NCBI GenBank assembly: GCA_038234975.1
Contig: JBBSUK010000015.1
Span: 1-38,622, forward strand
Origin: Schlegelella_A sp038234975
GTDB taxonomy: Bacteria > Pseudomonadota > Gammaproteobacteria > Burkholderiales > Burkholderiaceae_C
Reading direction: 5' to 3'
Length of the DNA: 38,622 nt
Both the position numbers and the translations under genes were made by a program. Of this stretch, positions 1 to 7,713 are shown one piece after another (within the stretch, counting starts at the first letter, position 1; every line of letters starts with the position of its first letter). The notes under the pieces were generated by a model that saw nothing but the letters and a program-made list of their open reading frames with translations, did no database searches and was not told the origin of the DNA.

Positions 1-1009
1 GCGATCTGGATCTTTCTGGCCGGCGCCTTGGCGATCGGCGTTCTGGCCGACTGGGTGCGGCGTGCCACCGAGCAGCTCGCGGCGAAGTCGAATCCGGCGA
101 TCGGCGGCCTGCTCACCGTCAGCTTCGCCGACGTTGTCCTGGCCTTCTTCGTCCTCGCGGCAGGGAAGGTCGAAGTGGTGCGCGCCCAGCGGCTCGATCC
201 TCGCTACGAGTCTGCTCGGTCTCGGGTTGGCCATCGTCGTCGGCAGCATCGGCCGCACGCAACGGAAGTTCGACCGCGACAAGGCCGGGCAGCTCGCCAG
301 CCTGCTCATCCTGGTCGTGATCGCTCTGCTGCCGGCGGTGTTCGATTTCGCCGGGCGCCAAACGGCACCCGGATCAGACCGGGCCGTCACCGACGAGCAT
401 CTGAGTCTGGGCGTGCCGGTGGTGATGGTCCTGCTGTATGCGGCCAACCTCGTCTACACGCTCGTCACGCATCGCAACGTCTTCGCCTCGGACGAAGCGC
501 ACGGCAAGAGCGCCGGCGAAGACGCGGACGGCGCCGGCTGGCCGACATGGGCGGCGATCGGGGTGCTGATCGCGGCGACCGTCGTGATCGCGCTGGAGGC
601 CCACCTCGTCGCCGGCGCGCTCGAGGAGACGGCGAGCACGCTCGGGCTCTCCGACATGTTCGTCGGCGTGATCGTGCTGGCCCTCATCGGCACGGCCGCC
701 GACCTGTTCGCGGCGTCGTGGTTCGCACGCCAGGGCAAGATGGGCCTCGTTCTCGGCATCTGCGTCGGCTCCGCCATCCAGGTGGCACTCGTCGTGGCGC
801 CTTTGCTCGTGATCGGCTCCTGGCTGATGGGCCAGCCGATGAGCCTGGTGTTCCATAACCCGATCGCCTTGTTCGCCGTCGCCAGCACGGCGTTCATCGT
901 CAACGCGATCGCGACCGATGGGGAGACGACATGGTTCGAAGGCGTGCTCCTCATCGGCGTCTACGTACTGCTGGGCCTGGCATTCTTCTTCGCGCCGCCG
1001 ATCGCCTGA
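1..1009 (+). pseudogene. Ca2+/H+ antiporter (CaCA/Cax-like), 5' partial, frameshifted
   Basis: This is an inner-membrane cation/proton exchanger of the Cax type. The first part is read in frame 1 from the window edge and contains NPAIGGLLTVSFADVV and the following membrane helix up to GKVEVVRAQ (about nt 190). The family sequence then continues in frame 2 as GSILATSLLGLGLAIVVGSI and runs through several more hydrophobic helices to the stop at 1007-1009. Neither frame alone gives a whole protein. In relatives the VEVV segment is followed directly by a GSILGNLLL-type segment, so a few bases seem to be missing near 184-192. The true start lies upstream of the window. It could be a decayed gene or an assembly indel. 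The family call is firm; whether the gene functions is unknown. Confidence 0.8.
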
Positions 1010-1044
1010 GCGGCCTGTCATCGTTCAACGGGAGGACACGGTCC

Positions 1045-1485
1045 ATGAACACATCGAATCGCATCGTCGCCGCCGCAGTCGTCTGCCTGGCCGCCTGGAC
1101 GCCGTTCTCGGCCGGCGCGCAGGCGCATCAGGTCAACGAAGGCGGCTACACCTTGCGCAGCAGCACGGTCGGCAGCGAGACGCTGCCGGCCTCGGTGGCC
1201 CGAAAACACGGCTTCGAGCGGGCGCCCGGGCTCTCGATGCTGAACGTGACGATCACCAAGAAAGGCCGGGCCGGCAACAACACCATTCCCGCCGCCCTCG
1301 ATGTCCAGGTACGCGATCTTGCGGGCCGCGCAATGCCCGTCGACATGAAGATGGATCGAGAGAACGGCTACGTCTCCTACTACGGCATCTATCGCCGACC
1401 ACGTCATCAGTCGCTGGTGGTTGCCATCGAGGCATCACCCGAAGGTTCCACCCGCACCCTCAAGCTGCGATACCGAGACCGTTAG
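1045..1485 (+). CDS. Secreted DUF4426-like protein
   Basis: Predicted periplasmic protein of 146 residues. I chose the ATG at 1045 because GGAGG lies at 1031-1035 and the first 25 residues form a clean Sec signal peptide (hydrophobic core AAAVVCLAAW, cleavage near AGAQA). A longer frame starting at 931 would overlap the antiporter and hide the signal. The mature part contains SETLPASVARKHGFERAPG followed by a stretch LSMLNVTI, which resembles the DUF4426 pattern of a small beta-rich exported domain. No catalytic residues are recognisable. It follows the antiporter by 35 nt and may share its transcript. The function of the family is not established. Confidence 0.65.
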   Translation: MNTSNRIVAAAVVCLAAWTPFSAGAQAHQVNEGGYTLRSSTVGSETLPASVARKHGFERAPGLSMLNVTITKKGRAGNNTIPAALDVQVRDLAGRAMPVDMKMDRENGYVSYYGIYRRPRHQSLVVAIEASPEGSTRTLKLRYRDR

Positions 1486-1497
1486 CGACGGGCGCGT

Positions 1498-1878
1498 TCA
1501 GGGCAAACCGGCTTGCGAGTCGTCTGCCGACAAGTAGACGTCGACGCTGCGCGAGGCGGCGATGGCCACCGTGTAGTGGCGGTGAATGGCGGACCAGTCG
1601 GCAAGAACGTGATAGGTCCCGGGAGTCAATGACACGTCCAGCAGCGTCATGCTCGCGGACAGCGACAGCACGTCGCCGCCGTCGCGATCGCGAATGCAAA
1701 GCCGGATCGTGTCGGCATCAGCCTCGGTCGTCGAGGGGAAAAGACGCCTGATCATCGCGCCGGCGCTCCATTTCGATGGTGCCTTCCGGGGGCGATGAAT
1801 CACCAGTCGTGCAGAAGCAGGATGTGCCCAGGTAACGGATGCCGGCCGCGAGAGGTCGTCGAATCGATCAGCGGCCAC
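1498..1878 (-). CDS. Hypothetical small protein
   Basis: An open frame of 126 codons on the minus strand, starting at GTG (1878) with no convincing ribosome binding site. The second half reads like a real beta-sandwich segment (SLTPGTYHVLADWSAIHRHY and then SVDVYLSADD), as in small secreted or binding domains, but no signal peptide is visible and I recognise no family. It converges on the DUF4426-like gene with 12 nt between the stops. The high GC content gives many spurious long frames here, so this one is kept with caution. Confidence 0.4.
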   Translation of the reverse strand: MAADRFDDLSRPASVTWAHPASARLVIHRPRKAPSKWSAGAMIRRLFPSTTEADADTIRLCIRDRDGGDVLSLSASMTLLDVSLTPGTYHVLADWSAIHRHYTVAIAASRSVDVYLSADDSQAGLP

Positions 1879-2012
1879 GTCGCATGAGTTCGGGTGGGGG
1901 GAGATACGGCGATGCTCTGCTGCTCAGATCGTCGTCTCGTGTCGCGGGATCACCGCCATTGTTTCGAATGAAACCTGAACACCCGGCCGGTTCGCCGCGG
2001 CGTTCCGGCGGC

Positions 2013-4139
2013 TCACGCCAGCAACGTCTTCAAGGCCGCGGCCAGTGAAACCCGGTGAACGGGCTTGGTGAGGAGCTGTGCCGCGCCTGCCGCGGCAACC
2101 CGTTGCGCCAGCAATGCGCCGCCGTATCCGCTCACCACCAGAACCGGCAGGTTGGGCGCGGCCCGGCGCGCCCTCGATGCAAGTTCAGTGCCGCTCACGC
2201 CCGGCATCGACTCGTCGGTGATCAACGCTGCATAACGGCTCGGGTCATCCTGTATGCGGGCGAGAGCCTCCAGCGGATCGGACACGCCGGTCGGTTCGTA
2301 GCCGAGGCCTCGAAGCATCTCGATGCCCATCTCCACGAGCTCGGGTTCGTCGTCCACGAAAAGCACGGCTTGCCGATTTCCAGGGAGCGCGGTTTCTGCT
2401 TGCCAGGCTCCCACCGTCAGCGACGCCTGCGACTCAGGGAAGTAGAGGGTGAACGTGGCGCCGCCGCCGGGTTCACTGCGAACGTCGACGCCCCCACCGA
2501 ATTCCGCCACCACGCCGCGCACCACGGCCAGCCCCATCCCCGTCCCGCCTTCGGATTTCCGCGTCGTGTAGAAGGGCTCGAACAGGTGTTCCATGGCTGC
2601 CGGGCCGACGCCGGGCCCCTGATCCATGACCGCCAGGGCGACGTAGTCGCCCGGCGCCAGCTCGCTGTGCGAGAGGACGCGGGGCTCGCCGACCACGGCG
2701 GACGTCAGTCGAACCTTGACGATGCCCCCGTTTGGCGAGCCCCGGATGGCGTTGTCGCACAAATTCAGAACCGCCTCGAAGGCCTGCATCGGATCGCCGC
2801 GGACCCGCCCGCCGCTGATGTCCAGGGCACGCTCCAGGACGATGCCCGGCCGCAGCGATGCGGTGATCAGATCCAACACCTCTTCGACGATGGACCGCAG
2901 CGCGAACACCGTGCGAGCCTGCGCCCCACCGGCGCTGAAGGCGAGGATCCGGCTGGCCAGGGCCTTGCCTCGCAAGGCCGCCTCCATGGCCTTGCCGAGA
3001 TGGCGCGCCTGGTCGCTGTCGGGCGGGGCGGCGTCCTGTGCCATCTCGGCAAATCCGATGATGCCGGCGAGGACGTTGTTGAAGTCATGGGCCACGCCGC
3101 CCGCGAGCGTGCCGAGGGATTCGAGCCGGTTGGCACGCGAACGCTGGGCCTGCAGGTCGAGTTGTGCCTGTGCGCGCCGACGATCGGCGCGCGAGACCAG
3201 ATGCACGGCAGCGAGCATGACCCCCAGCAACAGCACGAGAGCGCCACAAGTCAATTGCGTGGCCCCGAACCACTCCGCCAGGACGCTTCCGAGGCTGCGT
3301 TCAACGACGACCCGGATGGGGTGGCGGGGCACGCTCCTGACCCACACGAGGTTGTCTTCGTCGCCCTGCATGCTCGGTGTTGCGACGGCGCGGGCGGTGT
3401 CGCGCCACGGAGCATTTCGGGATTCGTCGTCCGACGGCGCGTTTGCCGCGGCCAGGAGCGTGCCGTCGTCACGAAAGACGGCCACCCGCACGTCCGGTGC
3501 GAGCGAGGTCGAGCTGAACGCGCCCAGCAGCGCCGACGAGGGCGCCGCGCCGACGACCCATCCCCCATCGGCTGCCTCCGGCGCATCTGCGAAGCGGACG
3601 GCGAACGCAACCTGTGTCTGGTGGCCCGGTCCATCCGGGTACGGCCGCCCGATGCTCAGTGAGCCTTCCTGCAACCTGTCGAGCGTCGGCGCAAAACCCG
3701 TGAGCTCGGGTGGCTGACTGGCGTCGGAGCCCATCAGCAGGCGCCCCTGCCTGTCGAACACCCACAGCGACGCGATCAGCGGCATCAGGTCTGCACGGGT
3801 GCGCAACTGAAGCGATGCATCCTTTCCCGAGAGCGCCAGGCGGCCGTCATGAAGCTCGCCGCGGATGACCGCAAACCCTTCCTCCGTTGCCGCGAGGCCC
3901 CTGTCGATCTCGTCGGCCAGGGCCAGAGAGAGCAACCCCAGCTCGCGCTTCTCGCTGCGAACGGCGTCCTGGCGTGCCTTGAACAGCGCAAACCCGGCAA
4001 TGGCCCCCACGGCCAGCCAAACGGCGAGCACACCGAGCCACGGCCGCAGCCGCAACGCGACGTCCCGCGCCCGCCGCTCGCCTCTCGCGCCTGCAGGATC
4101 GTTCGGCAGGTTAACCTCCTCCAATCGCCGGCAAATCAT
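2013..4139 (-). CDS. Hybrid sensor histidine kinase with C-terminal receiver
   Basis: Membrane sensor kinase, 708 residues from the ATG at 4139. In order: a transmembrane helix (about 31-53), a periplasmic sensing region of about 240 residues, a second helix (about 294-316), a phosphoacceptor helix with H351 in GGVAHDFNN, an ATPase domain (N463 in CDNAIRG, DQGPGVG at about 506, GGTGMGL at 531-537), and a receiver domain with acidic pair D596/D597 and phosphoacceptor D642 in ITDESMPG. The HDFNN form is typical of kinases carrying a C-terminal receiver. The start is uncertain. The ATG at 4139 has no Shine-Dalgarno, whereas GGAGGAGG lies five bases ahead of an in-frame CTG at 4109. The gene is divergent from an OmpR-type regulator, its likely partner. 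The ligand is unknown. Confidence 0.88.
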   Translation of the reverse strand: MICRRLEEVNLPNDPAGARGERRARDVALRLRPWLGVLAVWLAVGAIAGFALFKARQDAVRSEKRELGLLSLALADEIDRGLAATEEGFAVIRGELHDGRLALSGKDASLQLRTRADLMPLIASLWVFDRQGRLLMGSDASQPPELTGFAPTLDRLQEGSLSIGRPYPDGPGHQTQVAFAVRFADAPEAADGGWVVGAAPSSALLGAFSSTSLAPDVRVAVFRDDGTLLAAANAPSDDESRNAPWRDTARAVATPSMQGDEDNLVWVRSVPRHPIRVVVERSLGSVLAEWFGATQLTCGALVLLLGVMLAAVHLVSRADRRRAQAQLDLQAQRSRANRLESLGTLAGGVAHDFNNVLAGIIGFAEMAQDAAPPDSDQARHLGKAMEAALRGKALASRILAFSAGGAQARTVFALRSIVEEVLDLITASLRPGIVLERALDISGGRVRGDPMQAFEAVLNLCDNAIRGSPNGGIVKVRLTSAVVGEPRVLSHSELAPGDYVALAVMDQGPGVGPAAMEHLFEPFYTTRKSEGGTGMGLAVVRGVVAEFGGGVDVRSEPGGGATFTLYFPESQASLTVGAWQAETALPGNRQAVLFVDDEPELVEMGIEMLRGLGYEPTGVSDPLEALARIQDDPSRYAALITDESMPGVSGTELASRARRAAPNLPVLVVSGYGGALLAQRVAAAGAAQLLTKPVHRVSLAAALKTLLA

Positions 4140-4213
4140 GTACGAGACTGAACCCGTGAGGGTGAACGATCGCTCGCATTGGCGGACACTCCCGAGCGCA
4201 GAGCGACAAATCC

Positions 4214-4948
4214 ATGACCGCAGCAACCGCCGCGCCGCACATTCTCGTCGTCGATGACGATCCGACCGTCCGCGAACTCGTCTCCGAGTACCTCGGCAAC
4301 CACGACATGCGGGTCAGCACGGGCTCCTCGGGTCGGGACTTGTTCGAGTGCGTGGATCGCGAAGCCATCGACCTGGTGCTTCTCGACCTGAAGATGCCCG
4401 GAGAAGACGGCATGCGACTGGCGCGCATCCTGCGAGAGCGAGGCACCGTGCCGATCGTTTTGCTCACCGGCCGCAGCGAAGAGGCCGACCGCGTGATGGG
4501 CCTCGAGCTCGGCGCCGACGACTACGTGACGAAGCCCTTCAGCCCGCGCGAGCTGCTCGCGCGCGTTCGCGCGGTCCTGCGGCGCTATCAAGTCCAGGCG
4601 ACCCTGCCGGAGCGCGACAGCACCCGCCGGGCCTTCAGGTTTTCCGGGTGGGAGCTGAATCTTCGTACCAGGCGACTGATGTCGCCCGACGGCAAGGTGG
4701 TTCCGCTCTCGAACGGGGAGTTCAGCCTGCTCGCCGCCTTCTGCCGGGCGCCCCAGCGGATCCTCAGCCGCGACCAGCTGTTGTCCTTGTCGAGACTGCA
4801 CGAGACCGAGGTGTATGACCGGACCATCGACGTCCAGATCAGACGCCTGCGCACCAAGATCGAGGCCGATGCCTCGAACCCGGTGTTGATCGTCACCGAG
4901 CGCGGCGCCGGTTATCGGTTTGCGGGTTCGGTGCAAACCTTGTACTGA
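4214..4948 (+). CDS. OmpR/PhoB-family response regulator
   Basis: Cytoplasmic DNA-binding regulator of 244 residues. The receiver domain (about 8-118) has acidic residues D14/D15, phosphoacceptor D58 in LLDLKMPG and K107 in TKPFSP. A winged-helix output domain follows (about 137-238), with the typical segments LSNGEFSLLAAF, RDQLL, DRTIDVQIRRLRTKI and ERGAGYRF. It lies divergent from the hybrid kinase and 230 nt upstream of the FAD dehydrogenase operon, so it probably controls that operon. Four 11-bp-phased repeats begin within its last codons and continue past the stop, matching the binding geometry of PhoB/OmpR proteins. The family is certain; the target is inferred. Confidence 0.93.
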   Translation: MTAATAAPHILVVDDDPTVRELVSEYLGNHDMRVSTGSSGRDLFECVDREAIDLVLLDLKMPGEDGMRLARILRERGTVPIVLLTGRSEEADRVMGLELGADDYVTKPFSPRELLARVRAVLRRYQVQATLPERDSTRRAFRFSGWELNLRTRRLMSPDGKVVPLSNGEFSLLAAFCRAPQRILSRDQLLSLSRLHETEVYDRTIDVQIRRLRTKIEADASNPVLIVTERGAGYRFAGSVQTLY

Positions 4949-4974
4949 CCTCGTGCTGACTTCGTACTGACGCC
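4931..4974 (+). promoter_or_regulatory. Four 11-bp direct repeats, candidate operator for the adjacent regulator
   Basis: The octamer GTRCTGAC begins at 4942, 4953 and 4964, and a weaker copy (GTGCAAAC, 6 of 8 matches) begins at 4931. The exact spacing is 11 bp, one helical turn. Tandem repeats with this spacing are the usual binding pattern of OmpR/PhoB-type regulators. The array covers the stop codon of such a regulator and sits upstream of the dehydrogenase operon. Binding is inferred. Confidence 0.5.
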
Positions 4975-4989
4975 CACCGAGGCGCGCCT

Positions 4990-5008
4990 TCCGGAGGTCG
5001 CCTCCGGA
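4990..5008 (+). terminator. GC-rich hairpin after the response regulator
   Basis: TCCGGAGG (4990-4997), loop TCG and CCTCCGGA (5001-5008) form a perfect 8-bp stem. No T-run follows, so it is at best a weak intrinsic terminator. It could also act as an attenuator in the leader of the downstream operon. Apart from this hairpin and the repeats, the 4949-5178 gap shows no clear promoter. Confidence 0.4.
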
Positions 5009-5178
5009 CATCTCCGGGTGCGACGTTGCAGTTGAAATGTGGCGCCGGGCGAGGTGCAAAGAACCGACCGCGCTGCGGGACGAAGATCTGCGCTCCTGGG
5101 CTTTCCCCGTGCGCGACCCCGAACTTTTGGCCGACGCGCTCGCCCTCGTTTCATGAATTCACCAACTCGCCGAAACGG

Positions 5179-5940
5179 ATGACCGCGCCCACGCAGGACG
5201 AGCCGGATGCGGCCGCGCGCCTTCCCGTGCGCCGCCGGGAGCTGCTCCTGTGCGCTGCCACGTCGCTCGGGCTGGGAGGCGGCCTGCTGGCAGTCCGGTC
5301 GAACGCATCGACGGCCGCTCGATTGCCGCAGCGAGACGCCACCGCACGTCTCGAATTCTTCACGGCCGCCGAGGCCGCGTTCGTCGAGGCGGCCGGAGAT
5401 CGGCTCATCCCGCCCGATGCATTGGGCCCTGGCGCCGTCGCCGCCGGCGTCACGTTGTTCATCGATCGCCAGCTGGCGGGTGCGTTCGGGCGCGCGGCCG
5501 ACTGGTACATGCGCGGTCCCTGGAGCGACGGAACCGAACAACAGGGCTACCAACGGCGACGCACGCCCGCTGAGGTCTACCGTGCCGCCGTTGCCGTGAT
5601 CGACGACCACTCGCGACGCTCCTCGAACCGGGTTTTCGCCGCGTTGAACGGCGACCAGCAGGATGCACTCCTGCATGCGCTCGAAGACGACCAGCTCGAT
5701 CTGGGCGACGTCTCGGCGAAGACGTTCTTCACGCTGCTCTGGGAGAACACGCAGGAAGGTTTCTTCGCCGATCCGATCTACCTGGGCAACCGTGGCTTTG
5801 CCGGGTGGAAGCTGATCGGCTATCCGGGCCCTCGCTACAACTACGACGGCGCGATTCTTGACTACGGCCAACGCTACCCGCTGCCCACGGTCGGCCTGAT
5901 GGGCCGCGATCCGTCGCGCCAGCCGAAGGGCCCGCTGTGA
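5179..5940 (+). CDS. FAD dehydrogenase small subunit (gluconate 2-dehydrogenase subunit 3 family)
   Basis: Small, Tat-exported subunit of a membrane-associated FAD dehydrogenase, 253 residues from the ATG at 5179. The N-terminus has a twin-arginine signal (VRRRELLLCAATSLGLGGG). The mature part shows the family's FFTAAEAAFVEAAGDRLIPP opening, then WYMRGPW, FFTLLWENTQEGFFADPIY and GWKLIGYPGPRYNY. In this family the small subunit binds and escorts the FAD subunit through the Tat pathway. Its stop overlaps the GTG start of the GMC gene by four bases, so the two are translationally coupled. A longer frame from 5026 lacks a sensible N-terminus. The natural substrate is not shown by the sequence. 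Confidence 0.88.
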   Translation: MTAPTQDEPDAAARLPVRRRELLLCAATSLGLGGGLLAVRSNASTAARLPQRDATARLEFFTAAEAAFVEAAGDRLIPPDALGPGAVAAGVTLFIDRQLAGAFGRAADWYMRGPWSDGTEQQGYQRRRTPAEVYRAAVAVIDDHSRRSSNRVFAALNGDQQDALLHALEDDQLDLGDVSAKTFFTLLWENTQEGFFADPIYLGNRGFAGWKLIGYPGPRYNYDGAILDYGQRYPLPTVGLMGRDPSRQPKGPL

Positions 5941-7703
5941 GCACTCGACTGCCGCCGATCGACGTCGTCCTCGTCGGCTTCGGCTGGACCGCAGCGATCA
6001 TGGGCCACGAGCTGACCGAAGCCGGCCTGAACGTGCTCGCGCTCGAGCGCGGCAAATTCCGCGACACGGTGCCCGACTTCGCGACCACGCACGTCCAGGA
6101 CGAACTGCGCTACGCCGTGCGGCGCGCCCTCTTCGAGCGCCCGGCGCGCGAGACCCTCACGTTCCGCAACTCGATCGACCAGACGGCGCTGCCGATGCGC
6201 CACCTCGGCTCGTTCCTGCCCGCGGCGGGGGTCGGCGGCGCCGGCGTGCACTGGAACGGCCAGACCTGGCGGTTTTTGCCCGAAGACTTCGTCGTCCGCT
6301 CGCACACGACCCAGCGTTACGGCAAGAATTTCATCCCCGCCGACATGACGATCCAGGACTGGGGCGTCAGCTACGCGGAGCTCGAGCCGTACTACGACCG
6401 CTTCGAATACCTCTGCGGCGTTTCCGGTCAGGCCGGCAACCTCGGCGGCACGATCCAGGCGGGCGGCAATCCTTTCGAAGGACCGCGCAGTCGAGGCTAT
6501 CCGTTGCCGCCGCTCGAGCGCAGCTTCATGACGGAGAAGTTTCAGACGGCTGCGACCGAGGCGGGCTATCGGCCCTTTCCTTGCCCGGCGTCGAACACGT
6601 CCGAGGCCTACAAGAATCCGCTCGGCGTGCAGATGGGCAAGTGCACCTACTGCGGCTACTGCGAATGGTTCGCCTGCGGCAACTACTCGAAGGCGTCGCC
6701 GCAGACGACGATCCTGCCGGTGCTGCTGGCGAAGAAGAACTTCTCCTTTCGCACCGAATGCGACGTCACCCGCGTCAACCTCGACGCCAGCGGCAAGCGG
6801 GCGACGGGAGTCACCTACGTCGACGCCGAGGGCAAGGAGTTCGAGCAGCCGGCCGAGCTCGTGATCCTGTGCGCCTTCGCCCAGCACAACGTGCACCTGC
6901 TGCTGCTGTCCGGCATCGGCAAGCGCTACGACCCGAGGGCCAACACCGGCGTCGTCGGCCGCAACTACGCCTACCAGATCACCTCGTCGGTCGACGTCTT
7001 CCAGGACGACATCGTCAATCCGTTCATGGGCGCGGGCGCGCTCGGCCAGGCGATCGACGAGTTCAACGGCGACAACTTCGACCACGGCCCCGAGGGCTTC
7101 ATCGGTGGCGGCTACATCGCCCTGTGGAACACCGGCGGCCGGCCGATCGACCAGCAGACGCAGGTGCCCGAGGGCACGCCGAAGTGGGGCAGCCAATGGA
7201 AGCGGGCGCGGGCCGAGAACTACCTCTCGGCGATGTCGATCGCCACGCACGGCAGCGTCATGTCGTTTCGCGATTCCTATCTCGACCTGGATCCGACCTA
7301 CCGCGACATCTACGGCAACCCACTGTTGCGAATGACGTTCGACTTCCACGACAACGAGCACCGGATGTCGCGCTTCCTGACCGACAAGGCGGCGCTGATC
7401 GCACGGGCGATGAAACCGCGCTCGATCAAGACCAACTATCGCGACGGCCACTACTCGATCGTCCCCTACCAGACGACGCACAACACCGGCGGCGCGGCGA
7501 TGGGCGACGACCCGACGACCAGCGTCGTCAACCGCTACCTGCAGTCGTGGGACGTGCCCAACGTGTTCGTGCTCGGCTCGAGCGTGTTCCCGCAAAACCA
7601 CGGCTACAACCCGACCGGCACGGTCGGTGCGCTCGCCTTCTGGGCGGCCGACGCGATCCGCAACCAGTACCTGCGCTCTCCGGCCCCGCTGGTTCAGACC
7701 TGA
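5937..7703 (+). CDS. GMC-family FAD dehydrogenase catalytic subunit (gluconate 2-dehydrogenase-like)
   Basis: Catalytic flavoprotein of 588 residues, GTG start overlapping the previous stop. The FAD-binding fold opens with VVLVGFGWTAAIMGHELTEA. A cysteine set C236-x2-C239-x2-C242-x4-C247 (KCTYCGYCEWFAC) fits the Fe-S ligand region of gluconate 2-dehydrogenase-type enzymes. The C-terminal active-site segments are THNTGGAAMGDDP and FPQNHGYNPTGT, with the His/Asn pair expected to abstract the substrate proton. It has no signal of its own and should be exported with the Tat-bearing small subunit. Electrons would pass to the triheme cytochrome encoded next. It probably oxidises a sugar, sugar acid or alcohol in the periplasm, but the substrate cannot be assigned. 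Confidence 0.9.
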   Translation: MSTRLPPIDVVLVGFGWTAAIMGHELTEAGLNVLALERGKFRDTVPDFATTHVQDELRYAVRRALFERPARETLTFRNSIDQTALPMRHLGSFLPAAGVGGAGVHWNGQTWRFLPEDFVVRSHTTQRYGKNFIPADMTIQDWGVSYAELEPYYDRFEYLCGVSGQAGNLGGTIQAGGNPFEGPRSRGYPLPPLERSFMTEKFQTAATEAGYRPFPCPASNTSEAYKNPLGVQMGKCTYCGYCEWFACGNYSKASPQTTILPVLLAKKNFSFRTECDVTRVNLDASGKRATGVTYVDAEGKEFEQPAELVILCAFAQHNVHLLLLSGIGKRYDPRANTGVVGRNYAYQITSSVDVFQDDIVNPFMGAGALGQAIDEFNGDNFDHGPEGFIGGGYIALWNTGGRPIDQQTQVPEGTPKWGSQWKRARAENYLSAMSIATHGSVMSFRDSYLDLDPTYRDIYGNPLLRMTFDFHDNEHRMSRFLTDKAALIARAMKPRSIKTNYRDGHYSIVPYQTTHNTGGAAMGDDPTTSVVNRYLQSWDVPNVFVLGSSVFPQNHGYNPTGTVGALAFWAADAIRNQYLRSPAPLVQT

Positions 7704-7713
7704 ACGACCTCCC

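Noticed and set aside
4111..4226. Extension of the sensor kinase frame to 4226
   Set aside because: It would overlap the start of the divergent response regulator and adds residues without domain character; starts at 4139 or 4109 are better.
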